This document shows, piece by piece, positions 55,242-64,000 of a stretch of DNA of 64,000 nucleotides. The stretch's first letter is position 1; every line of letters begins with the position of its first letter. The stretch spans positions 62,001 through 126,000 of the forward strand of contig MU839135.1 of NCBI GenBank assembly GCA_030685235.1, read 5' to 3'. The translations under genes and the position numbers were made by a program. The stretch comes from Copromyces sp. CBS 386.78 (lineage: Eukaryota > Ascomycota > Sordariomycetes > Sordariales > Sordariaceae). The notes below the pieces were generated by a model. That model had not been told where the DNA came from. It saw nothing but the letters and a program-made list of their open reading frames with translations, and searched no databases.

Positions 55242-57611
55242 CTAATGGAACCCCATCTCCCTCTTCTCCTCAAAACTCATGCCCTTCCACTTCCTCACCC
55301 TCTCCGCCTCCTCATCCTCCCTCCTCGTCCTCTCCCTCAACCTCTCCGCCTCCCCCACGTGCGCCTGCGCCATCGCCAGGTCCATCGCCTTGTTAATCTC
55401 GTCGTACTGCTCCTGGGCAGTCTTCCCATCTTCATCCCTAGGAAAAACCCCACGGGCCCTAGCCGCCCTCTCCTCCCTCGCCGCCTCCGCCCTCGCGGCC
55501 CTGCACAGGTTGCAGGCCCTTTCCGGCCTTGTGGCCTCGGGGTCTTCGACAGGGCGGCAAAGCCACCAGCCACCCCTCTCGCGCTTGATGGCGGTGGGCC
55601 ACTCCGGGTGCGGGTCGTGGAACTCGGGATAGATCTTGGGAAGCGGTTTCTTGGCCGCAACGCCCTTCTTCTCCTCCTCAGCCTTGGAGTAAAGCTCGGC
55701 GAATTTTACCATGAGCTCGTCAAACCGCTCGCGCGGGCGGCCGGCGCGGAGCGGGACGATTTGCTGCGCGTCGAAGATGGGGAACCACGACGGGACGTCC
55801 TGCGGGTAGAGAGGGTGGGGGTTGAGCAGCTGGCCTGCTTCGGTGAGGGTTTGCGGCTGCGGGGGGACGATGTCCTCGATCAGTTCGTCGGGGGTGGGGT
55901 AGAGGCTGGGGCCGGCGGCGAGGGCGGCGGCGGCGGCGGCGAAGAAGGGGTTGGGCGAGGTCTCTGTGGTTGTGATTGAGGTTTGGGCGACGGAAAAGCC
56001 GAAGGGAGAGGGTTTGGGGTTGGTGTCGACGGCTTTGCCCTTGCCTTTGTCTTTGGCAGAGGGGCGCGATGGTTGATTTCCCCTTGGTGAGGCATTGTAG
56101 AGGTCCTCTTCTCCGAGCAGATGATGATCTTCAGCTTGGGGGGTTGGCGTTGCGGCCCGGGCTCTGGTTTCCTCGAGGCGGCGCTGAAATTCCTCCTCTT
56201 CCTCCACATCCTTTTGACGCTGGCTCTTGAAGAGATTCATGAGCTGCCTTTGCTCCTCCTCGTTTGCCTTGGCTTCGGCCTTGCGTTTGGCCTCCGCACG
56301 ATGCAGGTCCGACACGTTGAGGCTCTCCAGGTGGAGAGTCATCATGACTGTGCGATGATACTCGGCCATCTTCTGGTTGTACTTCTGCACGAACTCGCGG
56401 AGCTCGGCGCTGATGTCGTCCTGGTACATGTTGAGTTCTGCAACCTTGGCCTGGGCGAGATTCCTTTGGGTGCCGACCAAGACGTTTATGCCGCGCGAGC
56501 GCTGAAGTTTGTGTTTGAGACTGGAGAGTTTCTCGTCGATTTGTGACTTCTCTAGTTCGAGTTCTTTGACCCTTTCGCGAATAGCGCGTAATTCGGTCTC
56601 AATGTCCTTTAGGTACTTGGCGTAGCGCTGGACGTCCTCGTGTTGGAACTGAAGTGCGGCGTCGAGCTCGTGGGTGAAGCCGAAAAGCTTGTTTTTGTCG
56701 AGCTTGGAGACGTCTTTGTCGCAGGGTTGCTCAACACAGTAGCCGAGAGATTCGTCGTATTGCAAGAGCTTGCCGTCGTTGACCCAGGGAGCCCGGATAG
56801 TCTCGACGTGCTTCCAGGGAAAGGCTTCTGCTGCCGCTTTGTTGAGTGACTTTGCTGGGTACCTGATCGCGTTGAACATAAAGAAAGGAAAGTCAGTAGA
56901 CTCCTTCATGAGATCATGCCAGGGATGCAAAAAGTAGGTGTCTTTTGGTCCTTCGACAACCTCGTCAATGGGGAAACCGAGGTAGGCCTCGGGTGTTCGG
57001 AATCTAGGGTCATTGCTGCGATCAACTACCGCCGCGGTGGAGGACTCGCCCTCTTCGTCCATGTTGTTGTCTCTGCCAGACAAAATGGTCCCTTGTGCCA
57101 TAATGGTCGCTCCCGACTCCATAGAGCCGGTGCTAGCGTACGAGGTCGCATAACTGGTGCCACCCAGTGTCGGCGATGAAGCCGGAAGGGCGATATCCTC
57201 AGGGACGGACGAAAGAAGAGGGACATTGTTCCTGCCAGACAAAATGATCCCTTGTGCCATCATGGTCTCTCCTGACTCAAAAGAGCCGGTGCTAGCGTAT
57301 GAGGTCGCATAACTGGTGCCACCCAGTGTCGGCGATGAAGCCGGAAGAGGGACAACATCCTCAGGGCTGGACGCCCGAAGGGGAACATTCTGACCAGCAC
57401 CTGAGGGACAGCTACTGGCCATGATCCCAAACCAGCGTGGGGTTCTCTGCTCGGCAAAAGCGCGAGGAGTGCAAGACATGTTCTTGAAGCGGTAGGCAGT
57501 GACTATACTTGTAGCCAGTGCAGGTGTTGGGGCCGACATGAGTTTACCCACGATGGGGTTGGGGAGTGAGATGGTGTCCCGTGTAGGGCGGGGTCTTCTT
57601 GGATTCACCAT
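55242..57611 (-). CDS. Hypothetical coiled-coil protein with a 53-residue tandem repeat
   Basis: Family not recognised. The coding part is one exon; I place the start at 57611 (CAAGATGGTG), the first ATG after two apparent 5'-UTR introns, giving 789 residues. The N-terminal 190 residues hold two copies of a Ser/Thr/Gly-rich repeat (ASSPTLGGTSYATSYASTGS). A globular-looking segment follows (FRTPEAYLGFPIDEVVEGPKD, HPWHDLM, FPFFMFNAIRYPAK, GKLLQYDESLGYCVEQPC). A strong coiled coil spans roughly residues 300-480 (DIETELRAIRERVKELELEKS, then EAKRKAEAKANEEEQRQ). The C-terminal third has Pro-rich linkers, the aromatic block GGWWLCRPVEDPEATRPERACNLC (written here in two overlapping parts: GGWWLCRP and CNLCRAARAEAA), and an acidic/basic helical tail ending MSFEEKREMGFH. 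The CNLC pair is isolated and too short to call a zinc finger. No signal peptide or membrane helix seen. Confidence 0.75.
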   Translation of the reverse strand: MVNPRRPRPTRDTISLPNPIVGKLMSAPTPALATSIVTAYRFKNMSCTPRAFAEQRTPRWFGIMASSCPSGAGQNVPLRASSPEDVVPLPASSPTLGGTSYATSYASTGSFESGETMMAQGIILSGRNNVPLLSSVPEDIALPASSPTLGGTSYATSYASTGSMESGATIMAQGTILSGRDNNMDEEGESSTAAVVDRSNDPRFRTPEAYLGFPIDEVVEGPKDTYFLHPWHDLMKESTDFPFFMFNAIRYPAKSLNKAAAEAFPWKHVETIRAPWVNDGKLLQYDESLGYCVEQPCDKDVSKLDKNKLFGFTHELDAALQFQHEDVQRYAKYLKDIETELRAIRERVKELELEKSQIDEKLSSLKHKLQRSRGINVLVGTQRNLAQAKVAELNMYQDDISAELREFVQKYNQKMAEYHRTVMMTLHLESLNVSDLHRAEAKRKAEAKANEEEQRQLMNLFKSQRQKDVEEEEEFQRRLEETRARAATPTPQAEDHHLLGEEDLYNASPRGNQPSRPSAKDKGKGKAVDTNPKPSPFGFSVAQTSITTTETSPNPFFAAAAAALAAGPSLYPTPDELIEDIVPPQPQTLTEAGQLLNPHPLYPQDVPSWFPIFDAQQIVPLRAGRPRERFDELMVKFAELYSKAEEEKKGVAAKKPLPKIYPEFHDPHPEWPTAIKRERGGWWLCRPVEDPEATRPERACNLCRAARAEAAREERAARARGVFPRDEDGKTAQEQYDEINKAMDLAMAQAHVGEAERLRERTRREDEEAERVRKWKGMSFEEKREMGFH
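57073..57390 (-). repeat. Two 159-bp tandem repeats inside the coiled-coil gene
   Basis: Copies at about 57073-57231 and 57232-57390. The first ~110 bp of each are nearly identical; the last ~50 bp differ more. The third-unit start (ATTCTGACCAG near 57390) looks like a degenerate partial copy. 159 bp is 53 codons, so the frame is kept. Confidence 0.85.
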
Positions 57612-58940
57612 CTTGTCTTTGCGTTCGACGACTGAAGAAACAGGGTCGGAGACGGTACCTTTTCTGGTGAAGAAGGGTGTGTGATTGTTGATGAGGTCTG
57701 GTAGTGAGGACCGTGAATTCGACGAGTGGATAGTCGCCGCGTTGAACAACTAGACAGACTGTTAGAGGCGCGCGACATTTGAGTGACTTTGTGGCTGGAA
57801 CTTACCTCGAGATGATGTTCAAGTGATAGTCGACGTCTGTGATGATCGCCGAGGTTAAAGTTGGGGAGAGTGTGAGAGTTGACGTCTGTAATGATCGTCA
57901 CCTGGTAATAGATGAGTTAGTGTCAGTCGACGAGCGCGACGGTGAATGAGGGGTAGTAGATAGTTGAAGAGCTTACCTTGTGGAAGGCGATGATGTGGTT
58001 GGAGAGTTGATGTGTGGGGAGAGAAGGTGAAGCGCGATGGCAAGAGAAGATGTGTGATGGAAGAGGAAGAAGAAGATGCCCGATGGCAGAGATGTTTGTA
58101 GATGGAGGGTTATTGTTCTTGCAAAGTGGTATGCTATGTGCGGCGGCAACAATATGAGTTGCGGATTGTGTTTGTGGGTGGTAAGGGGAAGGATGAGTTC
58201 AAGGTGAGGGGAGGTTGAAAAAGTGATCTTATACCTTCCTATTGTCGACGGTCACCTTCCACGGTCGCAGTCCAGGTTGTTTGACGCCGACGTGGGATGT
58301 GAGGGTTGAAGCAGATCAATAGTGCTGTGATAGCTGAACGGAGGAGCTGGTTGTCTGGGAATCTGGTGATGTTTTGTGAACAGCCTCATGAACAGTCAAG
58401 AACAGCGATGCCGTTGCCAGATCAAGTGGGGTGGTTTTCAAGAGGAGAGAAGAGAGTACAGTTCAACTAGCGCCGTCTGTTGTTCAGCGCGCACTCGGTA
58501 CCCTCGCCGTCATCCCCAACGCTAGCGCGTCGCCGACGGCAACAACATCGGACGACAGCAATTCCAGGAGTGACGTGACGTATTCAGGTTCAGGTCTGAT
58601 ATTCAGCGAGCAAGTGAAGGTACGTGAGGCTTGATCTCGAGGCTGATGGCTTTACACGGCGGCACAACCATGGTAGTCCAACGTTGGCCGTCACCCTCTT
58701 TCGATTTCCGTACGTGCTAGCTCGAGTATATCTCCCTTCCCTCTTCGAACCTTGGCGAGGCACACAGCATGACAGCACATACACGGCGTACGGGACTTGA
58801 AGCTGGAAACCTTTTCGGTGGTCCATCGACGATGATAGAAACAGCAACAGTCACGATGATGGCAGCAAGGACCAGAACCACGGCGCCAGATAGAAGAAGG
58901 AAGTTTATAGATATTGATAGAGTCATAAGCGAGACAAGCA
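57612..58940 (-). promoter_or_regulatory. 5' UTR with two introns, promoter of the coiled-coil gene, and 3' end of the helicase gene
   Basis: Two clear minus-strand introns: 57805-57750 (GTAAGT...CTAG, 56 bp) and 57976-57902 (GTAAGC...CAG, 75 bp). No ATG occurs on the minus strand between 58140 and 57611 in the exonic parts, so both lie in the 5' UTR. The remainder to 58940 shows no gene. Confidence 0.6.
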
Positions 58941-61033
58941 CTAGAGTGCCATAGCTGCAACAGACCCAACCGACACCGTCTCGCGCAGTCTCTTGTCCTT
59001 CTCCAGCAACAAGATCTGCTTCTTCTTCCGCTTATTGACCGCCGACAAGTCGGCAAACCTGCCACGCGCACCATGTTTGAACTTGGTGATCATGTCCGAC
59101 GCCTTGCCTCTCGTAACATCTTGGGGCGTGACGGGCTCCTGCCCACGCCGTATCGTCTTGTTGATAAAGTTAATCTGGCCCTCGGTGGCAGGATCATCGC
59201 GCCACTTCATGCCTCTGTGGATGAAGTTATAAGGGTACTTTGCTGAACCGGCTGACGATGCAAGAAAGGTGTCGGCACCGTGGACGGCGTCGGTAAATGT
59301 TTCGGACTTTAAGATCTCGCGTGGTGTCTGATAAGGCGATTTGGATGTCGCAGACACGGGCAGCGTGCGCACTTCGTTAGCAACCCACAGCGGCACACCT
59401 TCCACTCCCTCTGGGGGCGGAGCGCGCTCCAGCTTGACGTAGGAACCATCGGGCCCGCTGATAACGTACTTATCCTCTCCGACCATAACCCAGGAGTAGT
59501 GGCTAATGGAGCGAATGTGTCTCTCGCCCGAGTCGTCGGCAATCAAGTCAAAGACCGACTCGTATTCGGTAAAAGTGACAGCCCACTCCCCGTGCGACGC
59601 CGGAGTCAGGCGCTCAGGCGAGTGATAAACAGTCTCCTTCCTTTCCTCTTCCTCGGCCCTCCGTTCTCCCTTCTCCTTCATATCCTCCACCGATGCGCCC
59701 TCCACCAGCAGATCCGGATCCAGGCCAAACAGCGTCGGCGTCGTCACGATGCCCGTAGCCAAACTCGACACCATATCGATAATATGACAGTTCTCCTTGC
59801 CCGGGTACAACCTCATGCCGCGTCCAATCATCTGAATCAGCAGGTTCCTCGACCTGGTCGGCCTCGCCATCAAGATACAATCGATATTCGGGATATCGGT
59901 TCCCTCGGTGAACACGCCGCAGTTGACGAGCACGGGGAACTCGAAGTTTTTGAATGCATCCAAGATCTGGGCTCGCTCCTTGGAAGGTGTGTCACCCGTC
60001 ACGAAGCGGGCGTCGTAGCCGTAGCGGCGGAACATGGCGGTCATGGCGGCGACGTGGGCGAGATCGACGCAGAATACCAGGGTGGACTTGCGGCTGCCCG
60101 CTTTGGCGTACCAAGTGCGCACGGCGATATCGTTGGTTGCTTCCGAGTTGACAGCGTTGGAAAGCTGGGCTATGTCAAAGTCTCCTCCGGCGCCCTTCTT
60201 GACGCTGCGTAAGTCTACGGCCGAGTCGACCGTGGTGAAAATGACGTCGGATAACCACTTGTCGCCAATCATGTCGACGTAATCCTTGTGGTAGACGATC
60301 TCATCGATAGCGGCGCCCAGTCTCACTCCGTCAGCGCGGGAGAAGGTGGCTGAGACGCCGACGAGATGGGGCGAGTCATGCTGCTTGTGTCGGAGACCAA
60401 AGTGCTCGAGGGTGCGCAGGTAGCCGGGGGCGACGATGTGGTGGGCTTCGTCGACGAGGACGAGCTTGAAGCGCGATGGGACGAACTTGAGCAGGCGGTC
60501 GCCGGAGATGAGGGTTGGCAGGCTGGCGACGGTGATGTCGGCGATACCGGAGGCTTTAACGTTGCCCATCTCGACTTCGACGGTCTTGTGCGGATAGGTG
60601 TTGGCGCAATGGCGGGCGGCTTGCTCGACCAGTTCTCGACGGTGAGCGATGATGAGGGTTTGGGTGGCGGTTTCGGAGCGAGGCTCGATGCGGTCAATGA
60701 GATGAGTGAAGATGACCTTGATGGGTTAATAAGGGTATGCTGATGATGGGAAAGAGGAATGCTCACGGTTTTACCGGAACCTGTGGCCAAAGAAACGCCC
60801 AAGCGCTTATGACCCTGTTTGAGAGCTGCCAGGACTGACTGAATGCAATCTTCTTGATAATCACGAAGTTGGATTTGCTGTGAGAGGGCATTCGTGAGAC
60901 GGCTTGAGTGTGTGAAGAAGCGAGTTGATCGAGTTGATGGGATGCTCAATGTTCCCCTCGATATTGAGTTTCCTGGCGTCGTGAGGCTCAAGGCCCTGGT
61001 CGCTGTCAAGAGCCTCCTCATGGCGACACTCAT
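58941..61033 (-). CDS. irc3: Mitochondrial DEAH-type helicase (Irc3-like)
   Basis: Superfamily 2 helicase; yeast Irc3 maintains mitochondrial DNA by acting on branched structures. Two minus-strand exons, 61033-60767 and 60716-58941, give 680 residues; splicing at ...[18 protein letters not shown] keeps phase. Visible: [16 protein letters not shown] (Q-like region), Walker A TGSGKT near residue 87, [23 protein letters not shown] (motif II) near residue 181, [11 protein letters not shown] (motif III), [20 protein letters not shown] and QMIGRGMRL (motif VI). The N terminus [17 protein letters not shown] with many Arg/Ser/Thr and no acids predicts import into mitochondria. In-frame ATGs at 61078 and 61021 are alternatives. 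[17 protein letters not shown] tail matches the bacterial-type helicase family. Confidence 0.9.
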
Positions 61034-61907
61034 GATGACCACTCGTCCCCTTTGTCCGTCAATCAATGCCCATAACACTCGACTGAATGGAAATCCCGAG
61101 TAATATTATCGTAGGGGGATATGGTTATGGGTGACTGAATGAAGGAAAGCAATGCGCAACATGAAGAAATTCACAATGTTTCGGAGGATGTTGCGACGTC
61201 GTTGAAAGCTGTCATTTTAGTGGTCTCGCCGAGAGCTCTGTTGTTGACCAATCACAGTCTCCGATTTTGGTACTTTGGACCGCAGGACGTCAACGAGGAC
61301 TCCATGTCAATTGTGCGTTCAACAACGAGTATAAAGCGGGAGTTTGAAGCGTCATTTCCCCAGACGTTAGTTTTACATGATATAAAGCAATCATGACCAA
61401 AACCAATTATTGTTCAATTGTTCACCTCTCTTTGCCTCTGAATCTCGAGCTTTGTCTCCGAACAAGTGGGTCTTGTTGCTAAACAGACTGTGCTTGCAGA
61501 CCAGTAGACTTGGAGCGATCCTGCTTAAAGTGGAGCTCCTGAATGGTACCTTGTGAGCTACTACAGAAAATTCGCAACAGGCTGGATGACTTTCTCAGAG
61601 ACCATTACAAAATGATTGTTGAATACCATACCTGAATTACACATATCATCATAATTAAACGTTCCCATGAGCTCTGCAAAGAATCCAGGGGAAAACTTGC
61701 AGGTATTCGTCAATGAAACGCACTTTCCGGCAAGAGTACAGATTCTATCTCTAGGCTTCTGTTTGGTCCCCACATTCGAGTGCATGCATTTCCTCACTTC
61801 ATCTTTCATCTCCTTCAACTCAATCGCAACTTCTCCTTTTTGGGAAACCGCAACTTTGTCCATGATGCATCTATCTCCAACGTATTTTGCAAACAAAAAG
61901 CAGTCAA
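61034..61907. promoter_or_regulatory. Divergent promoter region, helicase / Rrn5-like gene
   Basis: About 870 bp between two divergent start codons. The minus-strand 118-codon frame at 61917-61561 overlaps the start of the Rrn5-like gene and shows no family signature. No gene called. Confidence 0.5.
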
Positions 61908-64000
61908 ATGGATTCAAACCCTAAACTCAGTGACCATGCCGCCGGCAACAGCTCCCCCCACCATCAACGACCACGACGCTCAGTCCGCAGTCAAAGCCGA
62001 CAACTAGAATCCGAACCAGATCGTCACCCCGTAAAATCCGAACCATCAAGCGACGACGACGACAACAACCAAGATGAGAATTATGCCGAATTCGACTACG
62101 CCCAGCTCGACGGCATCCCCCGCCGGCGCCACCAGGTAGAATCGGCAGGCAGCGAGTATGAACCGCCTTCAGATGAAGAGCCCGACCAAGAGATCACCAC
62201 CCTGCGCCCTCCAAAACGTCCATCACATGACCTTGTCCTCCCTTCAGAACGTCCCCCAAAACGGCACAAAACCCCCTTCAACCACTCCTACCTCGCCCTC
62301 CTAAACGCCGACATCATCGACGCCGCCTCGCGCTTCGTCCCCGCCGACACCGACCAAACCACCCAACCACTAACTCCTTCCCAGATCGGTCTCACACTAT
62401 GGACCCCCGCTGAAAAGGACCTCTTCTTCTCCGCCGTCTCCCGTCTCGGTCCCGACTCCGCTTCCGCCATCGCTTCCCGAATCCGCACCAAGAGCGAGCT
62501 GCAAGTTGCCGAGTACTTGGAGGTCTTTCGGCAAACAATCAAGACCAGGCAGGACCCCAAACTCGCCACCCCGGCCACGTTGCTGCAGCCTGTGACGCCC
62601 GCCGAGGTCCCGGCTGCTGTGGAGCTGAGTCAGCAGTGCTGTAATGCGCTGGAGGAGGCTGCCGATGCCGTTTCCAGCAGACAGGAGGCGTGGGAGGAGG
62701 CGGAGGAGAGGAGGAAATGGGGCGAGAACAGGTGGTTGATCAGGAAGGATAATGTGAAGGGGTTAGAGATGGACGCGAGGGAAAAGAGGGAGAAAAAGCG
62801 GAGGGCAGAGAAGGGGAAGAGCAAGGAGAAGGATGCGGATGGAAGTGGGGATGCCGATGAAGAGGGGGAGCCGGTGGTCAAAATCGACGAAAAAGTCGAC
62901 GAATACGGCCAAAGGAAATCGCCCGCTCTCGACCTGTTCCGCGTCCGAAAAATGCTCGACCTCTCCGAAAACGTCTTCATGAACTCGACAGTAGACGACT
63001 ACAACTGGAGCAGCATGTCCGACGAACCTCCGGCCATTCGAGCCACCGCTCTCGAGGACTTGCACTCCCTGATAGTCTCGCTAACGCGAAGACTCGTGGC
63101 GGCGGTTCTCTACATCAGCGAATCACGCATCAAAGCTAAACGCGCCGTTCACCCACTGACACGGAATCTGGTCTGGACCCGAGACGTCGAAGCGGCAGTC
63201 CTTTCCCTAGGGCTAGAGAAGAACAGCCATCAGTTTTGGGCTGGGGCAGCAAGGCGGTTAAGACTGAATGTCTACGGAGACGAGGACTACGATTACAAAG
63301 AAGAACTGGCGCGGAAAGAGGAAGAGGGAATAGACGTCGACATGGAAATGATGCGCGACGATCCAGACCCAATGTCCTACGCCGAAGTAGAGGAAGCCCT
63401 AGGCCTCGAACCCAACACCGCCGCCCGGCTCAACTATCCCGGCCCCGACAACGAAGACAAAGACGAAGACGAAGACGAAACCGACGTCGAATCCCTAGCC
63501 TCCCTCTCCTCCACGCCCTCCCTCGACGACCTCGACGCCCTCGACAACCCCGACGAACCCACCCAAACCGACGAACAAGCCCCAATCCCCCCTTCCAGCC
63601 CCGCCCCCTCGGACCATCACCACCTCCAAATCCAAATTGATCCAGCCGAAGACTCAGCCATCAAATCCGAAGCCCGCGAGCTCCTCCGCTACTCGGCCCT
63701 CCCCATGGCCATCACCTCCCGCGCCCGCAAAGTTCTCTACGCTCGGATCCGCACGCAGCGCGCTCAGGAGGCGTACGCTGACGCGCTGGACATGCGGGCT
63801 AGTTACAAGGAAGAAAAAAGGATGTGGGAGCTGTTGGGACGGGAGCCGCCCGAGGGTTTAAAAAAGGTGCTCTTGGTTAAGGGGGAGATACCCGTGGAGC
63901 CGGTGGCTACGGGGAGGTGGACGGGGGTTGATGAGTTGCTTGGGACGAGGGGGACAGAGGTGGGGAGGTGGAGGGAGAAGGTTGCTGAGGGGGGAGGAGG
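61908..64000 (+). CDS. rrn5: Rrn5-like RNA polymerase I upstream activation factor subunit (3' truncated by window)
   Basis: Open from ATG 61908 to the window end without a stop, at least 697 residues. The translation starts MDSNPKLSDHAAGNSSPHH. A SANT/Myb-like domain (TLWTPAEKDLFFSAVSRLG and following, about residues 163-210) is followed by ELQVAEYLEVFRQ, matching the arrangement in Rrn5, a subunit of the UAF complex that recruits RNA polymerase I to rDNA. Other visible segments: a basic N-terminal region with acidic patches, SPALDLFRVRKMLDLSENVFMN, ALEDLHSLIVSLTRRLVAAVLYISESR, a helical DVEAAVLSLGLEKNSHQFWAGAARR block, and an acidic run near residue 520. No intron is needed. The family assignment rests on the SANT domain plus flanks, not on a search. 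Partner genes (Rrn9, Rrn10, Uaf30) are not in this window. Confidence 0.75.
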   Translation, partial: MDSNPKLSDHAAGNSSPHHQRPRRSVRSQSRQLESEPDRHPVKSEPSSDDDDNNQDENYAEFDYAQLDGIPRRRHQVESAGSEYEPPSDEEPDQEITTLRPPKRPSHDLVLPSERPPKRHKTPFNHSYLALLNADIIDAASRFVPADTDQTTQPLTPSQIGLTLWTPAEKDLFFSAVSRLGPDSASAIASRIRTKSELQVAEYLEVFRQTIKTRQDPKLATPATLLQPVTPAEVPAAVELSQQCCNALEEAADAVSSRQEAWEEAEERRKWGENRWLIRKDNVKGLEMDAREKREKKRRAEKGKSKEKDADGSGDADEEGEPVVKIDEKVDEYGQRKSPALDLFRVRKMLDLSENVFMNSTVDDYNWSSMSDEPPAIRATALEDLHSLIVSLTRRLVAAVLYISESRIKAKRAVHPLTRNLVWTRDVEAAVLSLGLEKNSHQFWAGAARRLRLNVYGDEDYDYKEELARKEEEGIDVDMEMMRDDPDPMSYAEVEEALGLEPNTAARLNYPGPDNEDKDEDEDETDVESLASLSSTPSLDDLDALDNPDEPTQTDEQAPIPPSSPAPSDHHHLQIQIDPAEDSAIKSEARELLRYSALPMAITSRARKVLYARIRTQRAQEAYADALDMRASYKEEKRMWELLGREPPEGLKKVLLVKGEIPVEPVATGRWTGVDELLGTRGTEVGRWREKVAEGGG

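Overview
The window is nuclear DNA of a filamentous ascomycete, very probably Neurospora or a close Sordariaceae relative. Evidence: short GT-AG introns (mostly 50-110 bp) with CTAAC-type branch sites, GC-rich third codon positions, AAG-ATG-GC start contexts, mitochondrial presequences, and a head-to-head pair of myosin-motor chitin synthases (classes VII and V; from memory chs-7 and chs-5 in N. crassa). A 10-base N gap at 28285-28294 shows a draft assembly. No tRNA, rRNA, CRISPR, transposon or viral sequence was recognised.

Layout. 1-4.6 kb: ergothioneine synthase egt-1 (+, 11 exons, one GC-AG intron). 5.4-8.2 kb: eIF2B alpha (-) divergent from a NECAP-like endocytic adaptor (+). 8.8-10.7 kb: an unknown Q-rich protein (-). 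11.9-18.05 kb: a PflX-type radical SAM protein (-) and ribosome-assembly GTPase Bms1 (-). 19.3-21.7 kb: a tiny I9 proteinase-B-type inhibitor (+) and a mitochondrial dehydrogenase kinase (+). 22.5-39.4 kb: chs-7 (-) and chs-5 (+) around a 5.5 kb intergenic region. 40.6-44.7 kb: a 1356-residue fusion of 2H phosphoesterase, EEP phosphatase/nuclease, nucleotidyltransferase and MJ1316 RNA-end-recognition domains, an apparent one-chain RNA repair or end-processing factory. 45.1-48.7 kb: two tandem F-box-like paralogues whose duplicated unit also carries promoter DNA. 48.7-51.2 kb: no gene found. 51.2-53.9 kb: type II phosphatidylinositol 4-kinase (-). 55.2-57.6 kb: an unknown coiled-coil protein (-) with a 53-residue tandem repeat and two 5'-UTR introns. 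58.9-61.0 kb: a mitochondrial Irc3-type helicase (-). 61.9 kb to the edge: an Rrn5-like RNA polymerase I factor (+), cut by the window end.

Most genes are unrelated housekeeping genes, as expected for a fungal chromosome arm. The functionally linked neighbours are the two chitin synthases, which act together in hyphal wall synthesis. Bms1 and the Rrn5-like protein both serve ribosome production but lie 44 kb apart. The most interesting objects are the four-domain RNA-end enzyme and the tandem F-box-like pair, whose introns are both stop-free and a multiple of three. All exon structures were read by eye from splice signals, reading phase and family conservation; they are predictions without transcript evidence.
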